From: G963677445 sp963678275
GTDB taxonomy: Bacteria; Bacteroidota; Ignavibacteria; Ignavibacteriales; Melioribacteraceae
Length of the DNA stretch: 64,000 bases
NCBI GenBank assembly: GCA_963678275.1
Contig: OY782765.1
Span: 5,518,001 to 5,582,000, forward strand
Direction of reading: 5' to 3'
The position numbers and the translations under genes were made by a program. Below are positions 44,745 through 53,347 of the stretch, one piece after another. The notes under the pieces are model-generated. The model ran no database searches. It saw nothing but the letters and a program-made list of their open reading frames with translations, and was not told the DNA's origin. Within the stretch, counting starts at the first letter, position 1; each line of letters starts with the position of its first letter.

Positions 44745-46211
44745 ATGTTTGATAACACAAAAAAATATTTAGAATATTTACTGAGGGGATATGGACAGTT
44801 GTTTCTCTGCAACCGTGTTTCTTCAGGTATTTTATTTTTAACGGCTATGTTTTTAATTTCACCGCGGGCGGCTCTGTTAAGTTTGGCCGGAGCGGCGGCG
44901 GCAACCGGAGCGGCATGGATTTTCTGCCGCAGAACGGCTCTGCTCAAGTCAGGGCTTTTTGGCGTAAATGGAGTTTTATTAGGTTATTTTTGGATACTTT
45001 TTCCTGAAGCGCCTTTTTGGATAGCGGCAGCCGGCTCAATCACGGGATCAATTATTGTCGCGGCAATTCTCGCGCCGGTTATGTCATTCCTGCATCGCAA
45101 AGAATCGCCCATTACTTTATTTTCTCTGCCTGCTGTAATGATCTTCTGGCTGCTACTGGGATTGATGTGGTCAGGGGAGATATCCGATCCGGATATGAAC
45201 AGGGGATGGATTCATTTTTTTAAGGGTTCATTATCTGAAGCGGAGAAATGTTTTACAGCGGCGGAGTTAACCCATAACAAGGCAAAGGCTTTCCGGGAAG
45301 ATGGCCTGGGCTGGATAGCGTTCAAAACAGGAAAGTACAAAAAAGCGGCGGAACATTTTAACCGGGCAATTCAATTTGACAGCAGTTTGAACGATCCTTA
45401 TGACGGCGCGGGATGGAGTTATCTGAAAACCGGGAATTATCTGATAGCTAAGGAACATTTTCGAAAATCGCTGAATATTGATCCTTTTAAAAGTTCTTCA
45501 CTTGATGGTTTGGGCTGGGTGCAATATTTACTTGGAAATATTCCGGAGGCGAAAAGTAATTTTCAAAAAGCGGCATTTATAACACCTCTCTTTTTTGATC
45601 CCTGGACCGGATTATCTCTCTGCGCAAAAGCGGAAGGAAAGGATGCCGGGGGATATTTAAAAATTCAAAATTATCTTGAGCGATTTAAAGGCTCTCCCTC
45701 AATGTTTTCCACAATATTTCATTTTGCCGGGTGGATTCTTTTTCTTGCCGGGGTAATATTACATTCAAGAATATCGGGAATAGTGGTTATTTCAGTTTTA
45801 TTATTTAGCGTCCTGCTGCAAATGATACCTGGTCTCGATCATTCAATCGATATAAATTATTATTATAACATAGCCGCTCTGGCGATTGCCCTTGGAGGAG
45901 CATATATAACTATGAGCCGTACTGCTGTATTTATACTGGCTTTGAACGTGATAGTTTTATATGCCGGGTGGCCATGGTTCGAAACGTTTTTGCTGCCTGT
46001 GGGACTGCCGGTTTTGTGCCTCCCCTTTAATATTATGCTGTTGGTTAATTTGGGCATTTTATCAATTATGAAAGGAAAATTGGGTGTTCATCTGGTTCCT
46101 CTTGAAATAGCTACAACCACACCGGAAAATGTACTCTGGTGGAAAAGGAAAAAACAGCTTGTGGAGGTTTGCCGGGAATATATAAATATTGAGAGAGAAA
46201 AACTGAAATAG
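44745..46211 (+). CDS. Urea-transporter-like membrane protein split by an inserted TPR domain
   Basis: 488 residues. Residues 1-145 read as the first half of a UT-family urea channel: LLRGYGQLFLCNRVSSGILF, GLFGVNGVLLGYFW (the UT GxxGxNGxLxG motif), SPITLFSLPAVMIFW. Residues about 155-305 are four TPR-like repeats (GWIAFKTGKYKKAAEHFNRA, GWSYLKTGNYLIAKEHFRKS, GWVQYLLGNIPEAKSNFQKA). Residues about 320-450 read as the second UT half: INYYYNIAALAIALGGAYI and GLPVLCLPFNIMLLVNLG. Canonical bacterial UTs are about 330 residues with the two halves adjacent. The split architecture could couple a channel to a protein partner. No urease genes are in the window. Homology of the halves is good, transport of urea is inference. 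Confidence 0.75.
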   Translation: MFDNTKKYLEYLLRGYGQLFLCNRVSSGILFLTAMFLISPRAALLSLAGAAAATGAAWIFCRRTALLKSGLFGVNGVLLGYFWILFPEAPFWIAAAGSITGSIIVAAILAPVMSFLHRKESPITLFSLPAVMIFWLLLGLMWSGEISDPDMNRGWIHFFKGSLSEAEKCFTAAELTHNKAKAFREDGLGWIAFKTGKYKKAAEHFNRAIQFDSSLNDPYDGAGWSYLKTGNYLIAKEHFRKSLNIDPFKSSSLDGLGWVQYLLGNIPEAKSNFQKAAFITPLFFDPWTGLSLCAKAEGKDAGGYLKIQNYLERFKGSPSMFSTIFHFAGWILFLAGVILHSRISGIVVISVLLFSVLLQMIPGLDHSIDINYYYNIAALAIALGGAYITMSRTAVFILALNVIVLYAGWPWFETFLLPVGLPVLCLPFNIMLLVNLGILSIMKGKLGVHLVPLEIATTTPENVLWWKRKKQLVEVCREYINIEREKLK

Positions 46212-46338
46212 AGAAATTTATTGTCGGTATGTCCATGGAGAACAGGCTTGCATTCTAAATGAAAAATATTTTGTGCATTTTAGTGACTTTGAGATTTAGT
46301 GGCGGATTTTTTTTGCGGCTCCAGGTGAAGAAAAGTTT

Positions 46339-46410
46339 TCTACAATAATTGGAACCTATACAAGGTTCTTTTTAGTGCATTTGCCTTATAGAGGCAGTAA
46401 TTATTGTAGA
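46339..46410. repeat. Inverted repeat element with internal hairpins
   Basis: Perfect 12-bp arms tctacaataatt (46339-46350) and aattattgtaga (46399-46410). Inside are gaacc-tatacaa-ggttc and tgcc-ttatag-aggca, so the 72 bp can fold into a three-way structure. The rest of 46212-46652 shows nothing I can name. Confidence 0.65.
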
Positions 46411-46652
46411 GAATTGTTAATACCATAAGACAAAATCCTTGTAGAGGATTCACAAACCACCCCGGATAATCAAATACCTTTAGACATCCCTGATTAACCC
46501 AGATTAATAGAATTTTAAATTTTCAACACATCATTTATGGTTAAAAAGGGGCTTTGTCACGTAATAGATGGATAACAACTTTTCAGAGTATTTTCCAAAA
46601 TTTCCGCGATTTCATTTTGCGAGAGGTAAGGAGTTCTGAACTTTTAAAAAAA

Positions 46653-46949
46653 TCAACTGAATTTTCTATAGACCCGGGTATGTTTTCCCGGCATAACTAA
46701 AGTGAGGAAATCTGAATCTGTCCTGAAAACTAAAAGCCAGTCGCTTTTTATGTGAAGACATTCGTAATCTTTCAGATTTCCCCTCAATTTATGCCTTTTG
46801 TATTTTGAATCAGGATTCTGGTTGCTTCGCAGCAATTCAATTAGAGATTTTAGAGTTTCAAAATCCTCCAAAGAATAGCCACCGCTTCTTTTATCCCGCT
46901 CAATATCTTTCTTAAATGATTTCTCGATTCTGATCTGAAGTAATTTTAT
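46653..46949 (-). CDS. YafQ/RelE-family mRNA interferase toxin, start codon ATA or downstream TTG
   Basis: Frame open for 98 codons: KLLQIRIEKSFKKDIERD, then KYKRHKLRGNLKDYECLHIK and SDWLLVFRTDSD, TLVMPGKHTRVYRKF. This is the YafQ/RelE layout, with the His, Asp-Trp and late His of the family visible; the Arg usually near the final His (RTGTH in E. coli YafQ) reads MPGKH here. Ribosome-dependent mRNA cleavage is the family activity. Homology begins upstream of the first TTG (46871) and no ATG exists. An ATA at 46949 overlaps the antitoxin stop as ATAA where ATGA would be usual. The toxin may be start-less and silenced. Confidence 0.75.
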   Translation of the reverse strand: MKLLQIRIEKSFKKDIERDKRSGGYSLEDFETLKSLIELLRSNQNPDSKYKRHKLRGNLKDYECLHIKSDWLLVFRTDSDFLTLVMPGKHTRVYRKFS

Positions 46950-47200
46950 ATTCCCAGGTCTTCAAACAGCTCATTTACTGAATCAAATATTTGAGTGTTA
47001 TTATTCTTTTCAATGTTCCTTACACGGTTTTCCAATTCATCTGAAGGAAGGCTTAATTCGAAAGGAATGGATTTTTCCATAGCTACCTTCGCAAGGAAAA
47101 TGTTAACCGCATCACCGAAACTCAGTCCGAATTTTGAGAATACATCTTTTGCTTCTTTATAAAAAGTATCTTCTACTCTCACACTTGTTTGAATTTTCAT
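46946..47200 (-). CDS. RelB/DinJ-family antitoxin
   Basis: 84 residues: KIQTSVRVEDTFYKEAKDVF, then FGLSFGDAVNIFLAKVAMEK and SIPFELSLPSDE. Ribbon-helix-helix N terminus and the typical DinJ FGLSxSxAINxFL-like helix. It neutralises the neighbouring toxin and represses its own promoter by family knowledge. The stop overlaps the first possible codon of the toxin. Confidence 0.88.
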   Translation of the reverse strand: MKIQTSVRVEDTFYKEAKDVFSKFGLSFGDAVNIFLAKVAMEKSIPFELSLPSDELENRVRNIEKNNNTQIFDSVNELFEDLGI

Positions 47201-47278
47201 ATTTCACCATAAGATTTGTTGATAATATACTCCATTTGGGATGCAATATCAAGATGCTTATAGAAAATAAATTCAGAA

Positions 47279-47356
47279 CTCCTGACTCCCATCAAACTAT
47301 TTTGTCGTGATTTCATTTACCAGGACTAACTCACCGAATTTTTTGCGATTTAATCC
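47279..47356 (-). repeat. Dispersed ~78-bp repeat, inverted copy
   Basis: Reverse complement of 39332-39410 with a few substitutions (tgactcccatcaaact ... ttttgcgatttaatcc). Confidence 0.7.
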
Positions 47357-47718
47357 ACTCACCTAATGATGTGAAGAATTATTCTAAAAACACCTGAATA
47401 ATCGACTTAACAGGAAAGATTTTAGAACAGTTAGGAATTACATTCCGGTCTATAGGAAAGGAAGTGGCAACCGGAAGACATAGATAATACAGATTAAAGC
47501 CGATAGAATCATTATTGAAATCGGAGAAAGTTTGGAAGGATTCGTAATGCAATTCATCAATGTTATCTAAATCCTTTTTTGCTTTTAATCGGAATGGTTA
47601 ATAAATTCTTATTCTTAATTTATTTTTTGGTTTTTGTTCTGCAATTTGGTGATTAAGGTTTCCTGGTATTTAGTCAGATTCCGCGCAAAATGGTAAAGTT
47701 TTTATGAACACAGCCGGA

Positions 47719-47770
47719 GGTTGAGCGGAGTCGAAACCAGCGGCGGCAGCTTCGACTCCGCTCAGCCACC
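47719..47770. repeat. Palindromic repeat TGAGCGGAGTCGAA
   Basis: tgagcggagtcgaa and ttcgactccgctca, 14-bp perfect arms around a GC-rich loop. A commonly dispersed hairpin type in this phylum by my recollection. Confidence 0.7.
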
Positions 47771-47811
47771 GGACAGGTTCGCTGTTTCTGGCTTTACCGG
47801 ATTACGATTAT

Positions 47812-48060
47812 GATTACTCCGTAAGGAGTTAAATTCTACGCAAAATGGCAAGAAATATATCAACGAGTTGAAAGTATATTTGCCAGGTAAAAGTTTTGTG
47901 GTTACTCGAGGTGAGTCCTCCCCCGACCTCCGGCAAAAGACGACCGGAGGCCACCCCCTCCAAAGGGGGACATTACGTCTTTTATCCCCCTTTGCCCCAT
48001 AGGGATGCCTGTGGCAGAGGGGGTGGCAATGAAGCGCTTTTCTTCATTGACGGGGGAGGA
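47812..48060 (-). repeat. Inverted copy of the compound repeat unit, with nested palindrome at 47916-48060
   Basis: Reverse-complement copy of the block seen in the tandem units at 58820-59043: GCGTAGAATTT motif, then the spacer (ccaggtaaaagttttgtggtt-actcgag), then the palindrome that begins tcctcccccg and ends cgggggagga. Inside are three stem pairs (cctccgg/ccggagg, ccaccccct/agggggtgg, aatgaagc...ttcatt). A 107-codon frame across it is not a gene. Confidence 0.8.
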
Positions 48061-48139
48061 CTAAACCTGGCGTGGTCAGCAAACTTTTTTCTGGTTCAGC
48101 CAGTTTACGATTATGATTTTATAATAGAATGGGGAATTT

Positions 48140-50044
48140 ATGAAGAGGATTATTTTTCTTCTTATTACATTTTTAAGTTCAGTGGTTTTTTCACAGGAGC
48201 AGACCTACTGGTGGAATGACGCGGTATTTTATGAAATATTTGTCAGAAGTTTTTATGACAGCGATGGCAATGGCAAAGGTGATTTCCAGGGTTTGATTGA
48301 AAAACTGGACTACCTCAATGATGGAAATCCCGAAACTGATACAGATCTTGGAATAACCGGCATCTGGCTTATGCCGATATGTGAGTCGCCAAGTTATCAC
48401 GGGTATGATGTGGAGGATTACAGGAGCGTTGATTATGCTTATGGCACATTGAATGATTTTTCTGAATTTATGGACAGCGCTCACGCGAGAGGAATCAGGG
48501 TGGTAATTGATTATGTTATGAACCATTCCTCTTCGGAACATCCCTGGTTTATTGAATCAGCTTCCGGCTCTTCGAACAACAAACGGGACTGGTACCGCTG
48601 GAATTCTACCAATCCCGGGCAAATCGGTCCCTGGGGGCAGACAGTATGGCATGAAAGGAACGGTTCATATTATTACGGTCTTTTTACTTCCGGCATGCCC
48701 GATCTGAATTATGAAAATCCCGGTGTTAAAGCTGAAATGTTTGATATCGCGAAATTCTGGATTGATACCATGAAGGTTGACGGATTCCGGCTTGACGCGA
48801 TCAAATATCTTATTGAAGATGGGAATATTCTTGAGGACGCGCCGGGGACGTTTCAGATATTAAAGGATTTCAGAAATTATTATAAAACTCTTGATCCCCA
48901 GGCAATGACGGTTGGCGAGGTATGGTCATCCACAAGCGCGATTTCGCAATATGTTGACGGGACCGGAATTGATTTCTGCTTTGAGTTTGAACTTCAGGGG
49001 GAAATTATCAATGGTGTAAGCGGGACGAACAGCAACCTTATTCATAACCAGATGCTGCAAATGAATAATGCATATCCATATTTACAGTACGCTCCCTTTT
49101 TGTCCAATCATGATATGGACAGGATATTCACTCAGATCGGCAACGATATGGAGCTGATGAAACAACTCGCCGCGGTTTATCTTACCCTTCCCGGTATTCC
49201 TTTTATTTATTATGGTGAGGAAATAGGGATGACCGGCAGCGGAGACCACAGGAATATCCGGACTCCGATGCAATGGAATGATGGACACAGGGCCGGTTTT
49301 ACCACCGGTATTCCCTGGTGGACAATCAACAGCAATTATGAGAATTATAATGTCGCCACTATGCGGGCGGACAGCAGTTCACTATGGCATGTATATCAGA
49401 AACTGATTGAACTCAGGAATGAAAATATAGCGCTGCGAAGAGGTGATTACAGAGTGGCTTCTTCCTCGGCAGGCGATCAGCTTGTATATGGCAGGAGCAT
49501 GTCGGATCACATGGTAATTGTTCACCATAATATGCTGGATACCGCTGTTGAAGATGTTACATTGAATATGAATTCCTCTTATCTTGAGGCTGGTCTTTAT
49601 GATGTTAAAGAGCTGGTTACAGGGAATGATTTAGGTGAAGTTGAAATAAATGAATATGGTGGATTTGTTGATTTTGCGCCCGGAGTGGTTATAGAGGGCA
49701 GGGGAACCGCGTTATATATTGTCGGGACGCCGATAGTAAACTCAGTAAAGGATGATGAAATACCTGAAGGATTTTTACTTGAGCAGAATTACCCAAATCC
49801 TTTTAATCCTGTTACAAAAATTCAATATTCCGTAGGACAGATTTGTAATCTGTCCTCTCCGGGGATAACACTGAATATATACAATAACCTCGGCGAAAAA
49901 GTAGTCACCCTGGTGGATGAAATAAAAGCCCCGGGTAATTATGAAGTAACTTGGGACGCCTCAGGATTTGCTTCCGGAGTGTATTATTATAAACTTGAAG
50001 CTGATGGATATTCAGAAACGAAGAAGATGACGTTGCTGAAATAA
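48140..50044 (+). CDS. Secreted GH13 alpha-amylase-type glycoside hydrolase with T9SS sorting domain
   Basis: 634 residues. Signal peptide (IIFLLITFLSSVVFSQ). GH13 barrel at about 25-420: YHGYDVEDYRSVDY, VVIDYVMNHSS, nucleophile Asp in VDGFRLDAIKYL, acid Glu in AMTVGEVWSS, third Asp in FLSNHDMDR. Maltogenic or alpha-glucosidase-like subfamily; specificity not determinable. C-terminal sorting domain (LEQNYPNPFNPVTKIQYS ... SETKKMTLLK) is interrupted by a small palindromic insert at 49834-49856, in frame. Acts on extracellular alpha-glucans. A hairpin terminator follows. Confidence 0.92.
   Translation: MKRIIFLLITFLSSVVFSQEQTYWWNDAVFYEIFVRSFYDSDGNGKGDFQGLIEKLDYLNDGNPETDTDLGITGIWLMPICESPSYHGYDVEDYRSVDYAYGTLNDFSEFMDSAHARGIRVVIDYVMNHSSSEHPWFIESASGSSNNKRDWYRWNSTNPGQIGPWGQTVWHERNGSYYYGLFTSGMPDLNYENPGVKAEMFDIAKFWIDTMKVDGFRLDAIKYLIEDGNILEDAPGTFQILKDFRNYYKTLDPQAMTVGEVWSSTSAISQYVDGTGIDFCFEFELQGEIINGVSGTNSNLIHNQMLQMNNAYPYLQYAPFLSNHDMDRIFTQIGNDMELMKQLAAVYLTLPGIPFIYYGEEIGMTGSGDHRNIRTPMQWNDGHRAGFTTGIPWWTINSNYENYNVATMRADSSSLWHVYQKLIELRNENIALRRGDYRVASSSAGDQLVYGRSMSDHMVIVHHNMLDTAVEDVTLNMNSSYLEAGLYDVKELVTGNDLGEVEINEYGGFVDFAPGVVIEGRGTALYIVGTPIVNSVKDDEIPEGFLLEQNYPNPFNPVTKIQYSVGQICNLSSPGITLNIYNNLGEKVVTLVDEIKAPGNYEVTWDASGFASGVYYYKLEADGYSETKKMTLLK
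49834..49856. repeat. Palindromic insert AGGACAGATT-AATCTGTCCT inside the amylase gene
   Basis: Perfect 10-bp arms around a 3-base loop. It encodes GQICNLS in the sorting domain, between IQYS and ITLNIYN, where the other sorting domains of the window have a loop about 5 residues shorter. Frame is kept. Confidence 0.8.
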
Positions 50045-50059
50045 TTCCTGATTTGAAAT

Positions 50060-50088
50060 ATGCCGGATTGATGGGGGGAATCCGGCAT
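50060..50088 (+). terminator. Terminator-like hairpin after the first amylase gene
   Basis: atgccggatt / aatccggcat with a G-rich loop. No T run follows. The same stem follows the second amylase gene (58104-58133). Confidence 0.6.
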
Positions 50089-50272
50089 GGGGCAATGAGG
50101 ATTTCAATTGGAGCTGCTATGTGAACTTTTTATTAGAACAACGAATTATGGAGTCTTGATTCTGTTTCTTTAGTTCTTTATTAGATTTAATTTTTAAATG
50201 GATACTTAAATTTTGAGAAAGATTTTTAAAATTTATTCCTAAAAATTCTGAATCCTAAAATACATTCTGAAA

Positions 50273-53176
50273 TTAAGGATAATTATATTTTTCAATCTTA
50301 TAAATCTTCTTAAGCTGGTCCACTTCATCTCCTTGTATTTTTAAATCCATAATAATAATCGCAAGTACTTTTTCTATATCATTTGTTGTACTTAATTTAT
50401 GAAATAATCTTTTATAATTTGAAGACAGAGATAATAAATCTAAGTTGACCAACTTATTTCTGTTAAAATAATTTTTTTTTGAAATGAATTGTCTAATTAC
50501 TAATGCATCAAGTAATTTATCGACATCAGAAATATCGGGGCTGGTAATATTATTACAAAAGTAATTGATTATGGGAACACTGGGTTCGAAAAAACCGTCG
50601 TGACTACAAAAATATTTAATCAGCATCAGATATGTTAATCCCTTATCAATCAATAGTTGAATATTATTTTGAAAATTTTCAATTTGACTTGCCCTAAACT
50701 GAAAGTGAAAGAAATATCCTAGAAATGGGGCCATCAGATAATTGTCATAATAGCTTCTTTGCTTTTTTAATATTTCAGTTGGGCCGAACAGAGATAAAAA
50801 CTTTAATGTCTCTTGAACATAAGGAATTGCCTCCAATTTATTGTAATTATAGAACTTATCTATATGATATAAATATGGATTTTTATTAACTATTTCATTG
50901 TACTTCTTTGACTGTATGATTTTAGAAAAATCAAACTTTTTCTCAGTGTAACGCGGATTAATATCAATTTCATTTATTAAAATGTAAAAATTAAATTCTC
51001 GATTTGTAATATTTGATAATTGTATCGCATCAAATATTAATGATTCTTGGTCAGGTAGCAAAGAATTATTGACGATTTTATTAAAAAGATCTCTTCTTTT
51101 ATCATCAATTGTATCCGTTTGTAATAAGTACTCTATTGCACTTTTATAGAGCAAAATTTTCTGTTCAGTGCTTATATTGAAAATATTAGGTACGATATAA
51201 ATTAGAAAAGGAATTGATAGGGTGTTTTTTAATTGCTTTTTAAAAATGTTGTCAATGATTTCGGTATCTGGCTGATCTTTGTCGATCATATTAAGAAGAA
51301 GTTCTAAAACAATATACCAGAATGGATTTGATATATACTTCGTTAATAGTTGATTTCGTTTGCTAATATTATGTTTTTTTTCAATATTTGAATATATCCA
51401 GTACGCAGTATAATATTCAAGAAAAGTTTTATGAGTAAAATTATTTTCAAAATAGATCGATCTTTTGAGAGCGTAATTTAAAAATGATTCAGCTAATTGT
51501 TCGCTGTTAAACTCATCAGCAACTTTTTTTCTAATAAGAGATTTGGCTATTTCGTTTTTTACATTGCGATATGTTATTGCTGGTGTTTTCGTGCTAAGCT
51601 TTTCATATTGCCAAAATGCTAAATCGGCAAGTATAGGTTCTTTTTTTTGTAATATTGGTTTGTCTAACTTAATTTCGAGATTTTTTGCGGCATCCCATTT
51701 ATCCACCAATGTGTTCGTACAGCTTTGATAAATTTCTAGCTTTGATTCAGGAATTCTCAGATTATTTCTATATAATATTACAATTAATGATAGTAATAAT
51801 GGATTAGAAATAAGTTCTTTGTCAATTTTATCCTTTTTTAAAAGGAAATCTGATACCTCAGCATTTCTTATATTCTGATCCTCCTCTTCTAAGCAAAACC
51901 ATTTTTTAACATAATTTTCAATTTGATCTTTTTGGAATGACAAAATATTTAGCTCGCAAAAACATTCTTCATCAAACTTGACTTCGCTGTATCCAATGAA
52001 CCTTGATGTAGTAATAGACCTAACTTTGGGAAAAAGATTATGGAAATTCTGAATGTCATTTTTGACACTAATTTTATCTGATACATTAAAGATTTCGTCA
52101 AGTCCATCAAAAAAAATGATTACTTTTTCCATTTTGAACACTTGCGCCAAATTTTCTTCTAGTATACTTGGAACAGAATACTCTTCTTCAAGGGAATAGG
52201 TTAAATACTTTAATATATTTCCTCCATTCCTTTTTTTTAATGCTAAATAATTCTTCAATTCTATCCTAAATGGTATGTATGTGGTAATACGTTTATTAAA
52301 GAAGTGATTCTTTTTCTTTTTTGCAATATTGCAAATAATTGATCTGATTAATAATGATTTCCCAGCTCCTGGTTTACCGAGAATCACAAAATTATAAGGC
52401 CTGTCAAAAAGATGCTCATACAGAATAATCGTTTTTTCCCCTTGTTCATCAATTTCTGTATGGTAGGGTATTTTTTTGTTTTGTTCACTTTCCAGATGTC
52501 GTTTACTATTTATTCTAAATAATGGTTTGACGAATAAGCTATCAATTTCTTTTCTCTTTCCCTTTTTAATGGATGGATCAATACCTAAGCCAATAAAATT
52601 TATTGATCCGAGATTATTCACTATGTTTTTCATGTACAAAGTCAAAAAACTTTCGAGACTAAATTTACTTTTAAACCTTTTTTCAAGAACAGCCTTTATT
52701 TTTTTTATCTCTTCAAGGGTTAAACTTGAATTTGTTGAAAGCTCTTTGATGTCTTTTGAAATTCCTTTTACCGCAATAAACAATTCTTTATTTGCAAGAA
52801 GTTCTTGGAATTCTGGTTGAGATGATAAATCACTTTTTAACTCAGTTATAAAATTAAAAATAAAATCATTTGGTAAGGCTGCTTCGTAAAATGCCTCAGA
52901 TATTACTTCAATATCAATCTTTTGATTTATAAACAGCAGTTTACAAAGTTCATCGAATACCTCTTCTTGTGTAAAAAAATAACTGATTGAATTACCGAGA
53001 ATATCTGGATACTTTTCCTCAAACTTATCCGCCGTTCGATTTACACACTTTAAAAATAACTTATCGAACTTATCGTTCTTTGTCAGTTTAGAATAGATTT
53101 CTTCGAAACCTTTATCGGCAATTTTACTGCCTAACCATGACGCAAATGAAATTACTAATGTTGATTCGATAATCAT
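50273..53176 (-). CDS. NACHT-domain NTPase (possible antiphage STAND protein)
   Basis: 967 residues. N-terminal helical region of about 200 residues (VISFASWLGSKIADKGFEEI) resembling NACHT N-terminal helical domains, no nuclease or TIR motif seen. NACHT ATPase at about 265-450: Walker A ILGKPGAGKSLLIRS, Walker B KVIIFFDGLDEIF, sensor RSITTSRFIG. A large helical C-terminal sensor region (about 600-967) has no repeats I can name. Bacterial NACHT proteins of this layout include phage-defence genes. No partner gene adjoins. DNA is strikingly AT-rich next to its neighbours, it lies beside an IS630 element, and it splits the two amylase genes, all signs of recent acquisition. Defence function is inferred. 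Confidence 0.8.
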   Translation of the reverse strand: MIIESTLVISFASWLGSKIADKGFEEIYSKLTKNDKFDKLFLKCVNRTADKFEEKYPDILGNSISYFFTQEEVFDELCKLLFINQKIDIEVISEAFYEAALPNDFIFNFITELKSDLSSQPEFQELLANKELFIAVKGISKDIKELSTNSSLTLEEIKKIKAVLEKRFKSKFSLESFLTLYMKNIVNNLGSINFIGLGIDPSIKKGKRKEIDSLFVKPLFRINSKRHLESEQNKKIPYHTEIDEQGEKTIILYEHLFDRPYNFVILGKPGAGKSLLIRSIICNIAKKKKNHFFNKRITTYIPFRIELKNYLALKKRNGGNILKYLTYSLEEEYSVPSILEENLAQVFKMEKVIIFFDGLDEIFNVSDKISVKNDIQNFHNLFPKVRSITTSRFIGYSEVKFDEECFCELNILSFQKDQIENYVKKWFCLEEEDQNIRNAEVSDFLLKKDKIDKELISNPLLLSLIVILYRNNLRIPESKLEIYQSCTNTLVDKWDAAKNLEIKLDKPILQKKEPILADLAFWQYEKLSTKTPAITYRNVKNEIAKSLIRKKVADEFNSEQLAESFLNYALKRSIYFENNFTHKTFLEYYTAYWIYSNIEKKHNISKRNQLLTKYISNPFWYIVLELLLNMIDKDQPDTEIIDNIFKKQLKNTLSIPFLIYIVPNIFNISTEQKILLYKSAIEYLLQTDTIDDKRRDLFNKIVNNSLLPDQESLIFDAIQLSNITNREFNFYILINEIDINPRYTEKKFDFSKIIQSKKYNEIVNKNPYLYHIDKFYNYNKLEAIPYVQETLKFLSLFGPTEILKKQRSYYDNYLMAPFLGYFFHFQFRASQIENFQNNIQLLIDKGLTYLMLIKYFCSHDGFFEPSVPIINYFCNNITSPDISDVDKLLDALVIRQFISKKNYFNRNKLVNLDLLSLSSNYKRLFHKLSTTNDIEKVLAIIIMDLKIQGDEVDQLKKIYKIEKYNYP

Positions 53177-53347
53177 AATTGATCACTATTTCAGTTTGAT
53201 TGATAACTATTCAATTTCTTAAGAAACAAAATTCACAATGTCTTAATTTATACTCAAGAATAATCATATCGTGATTTGATTTTTCTTTTGCAATTACTAT
53301 TTCAAAGAATGTAAGAAAATGGCCAAAAAAAATTATGTTGTTGACTA

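Noticed and set aside
47896..48219. 107-codon frame overlapping the nested palindrome and the amylase start
   Set aside because: It is the palindrome read as protein (runs of Pro, Gly and Arg).
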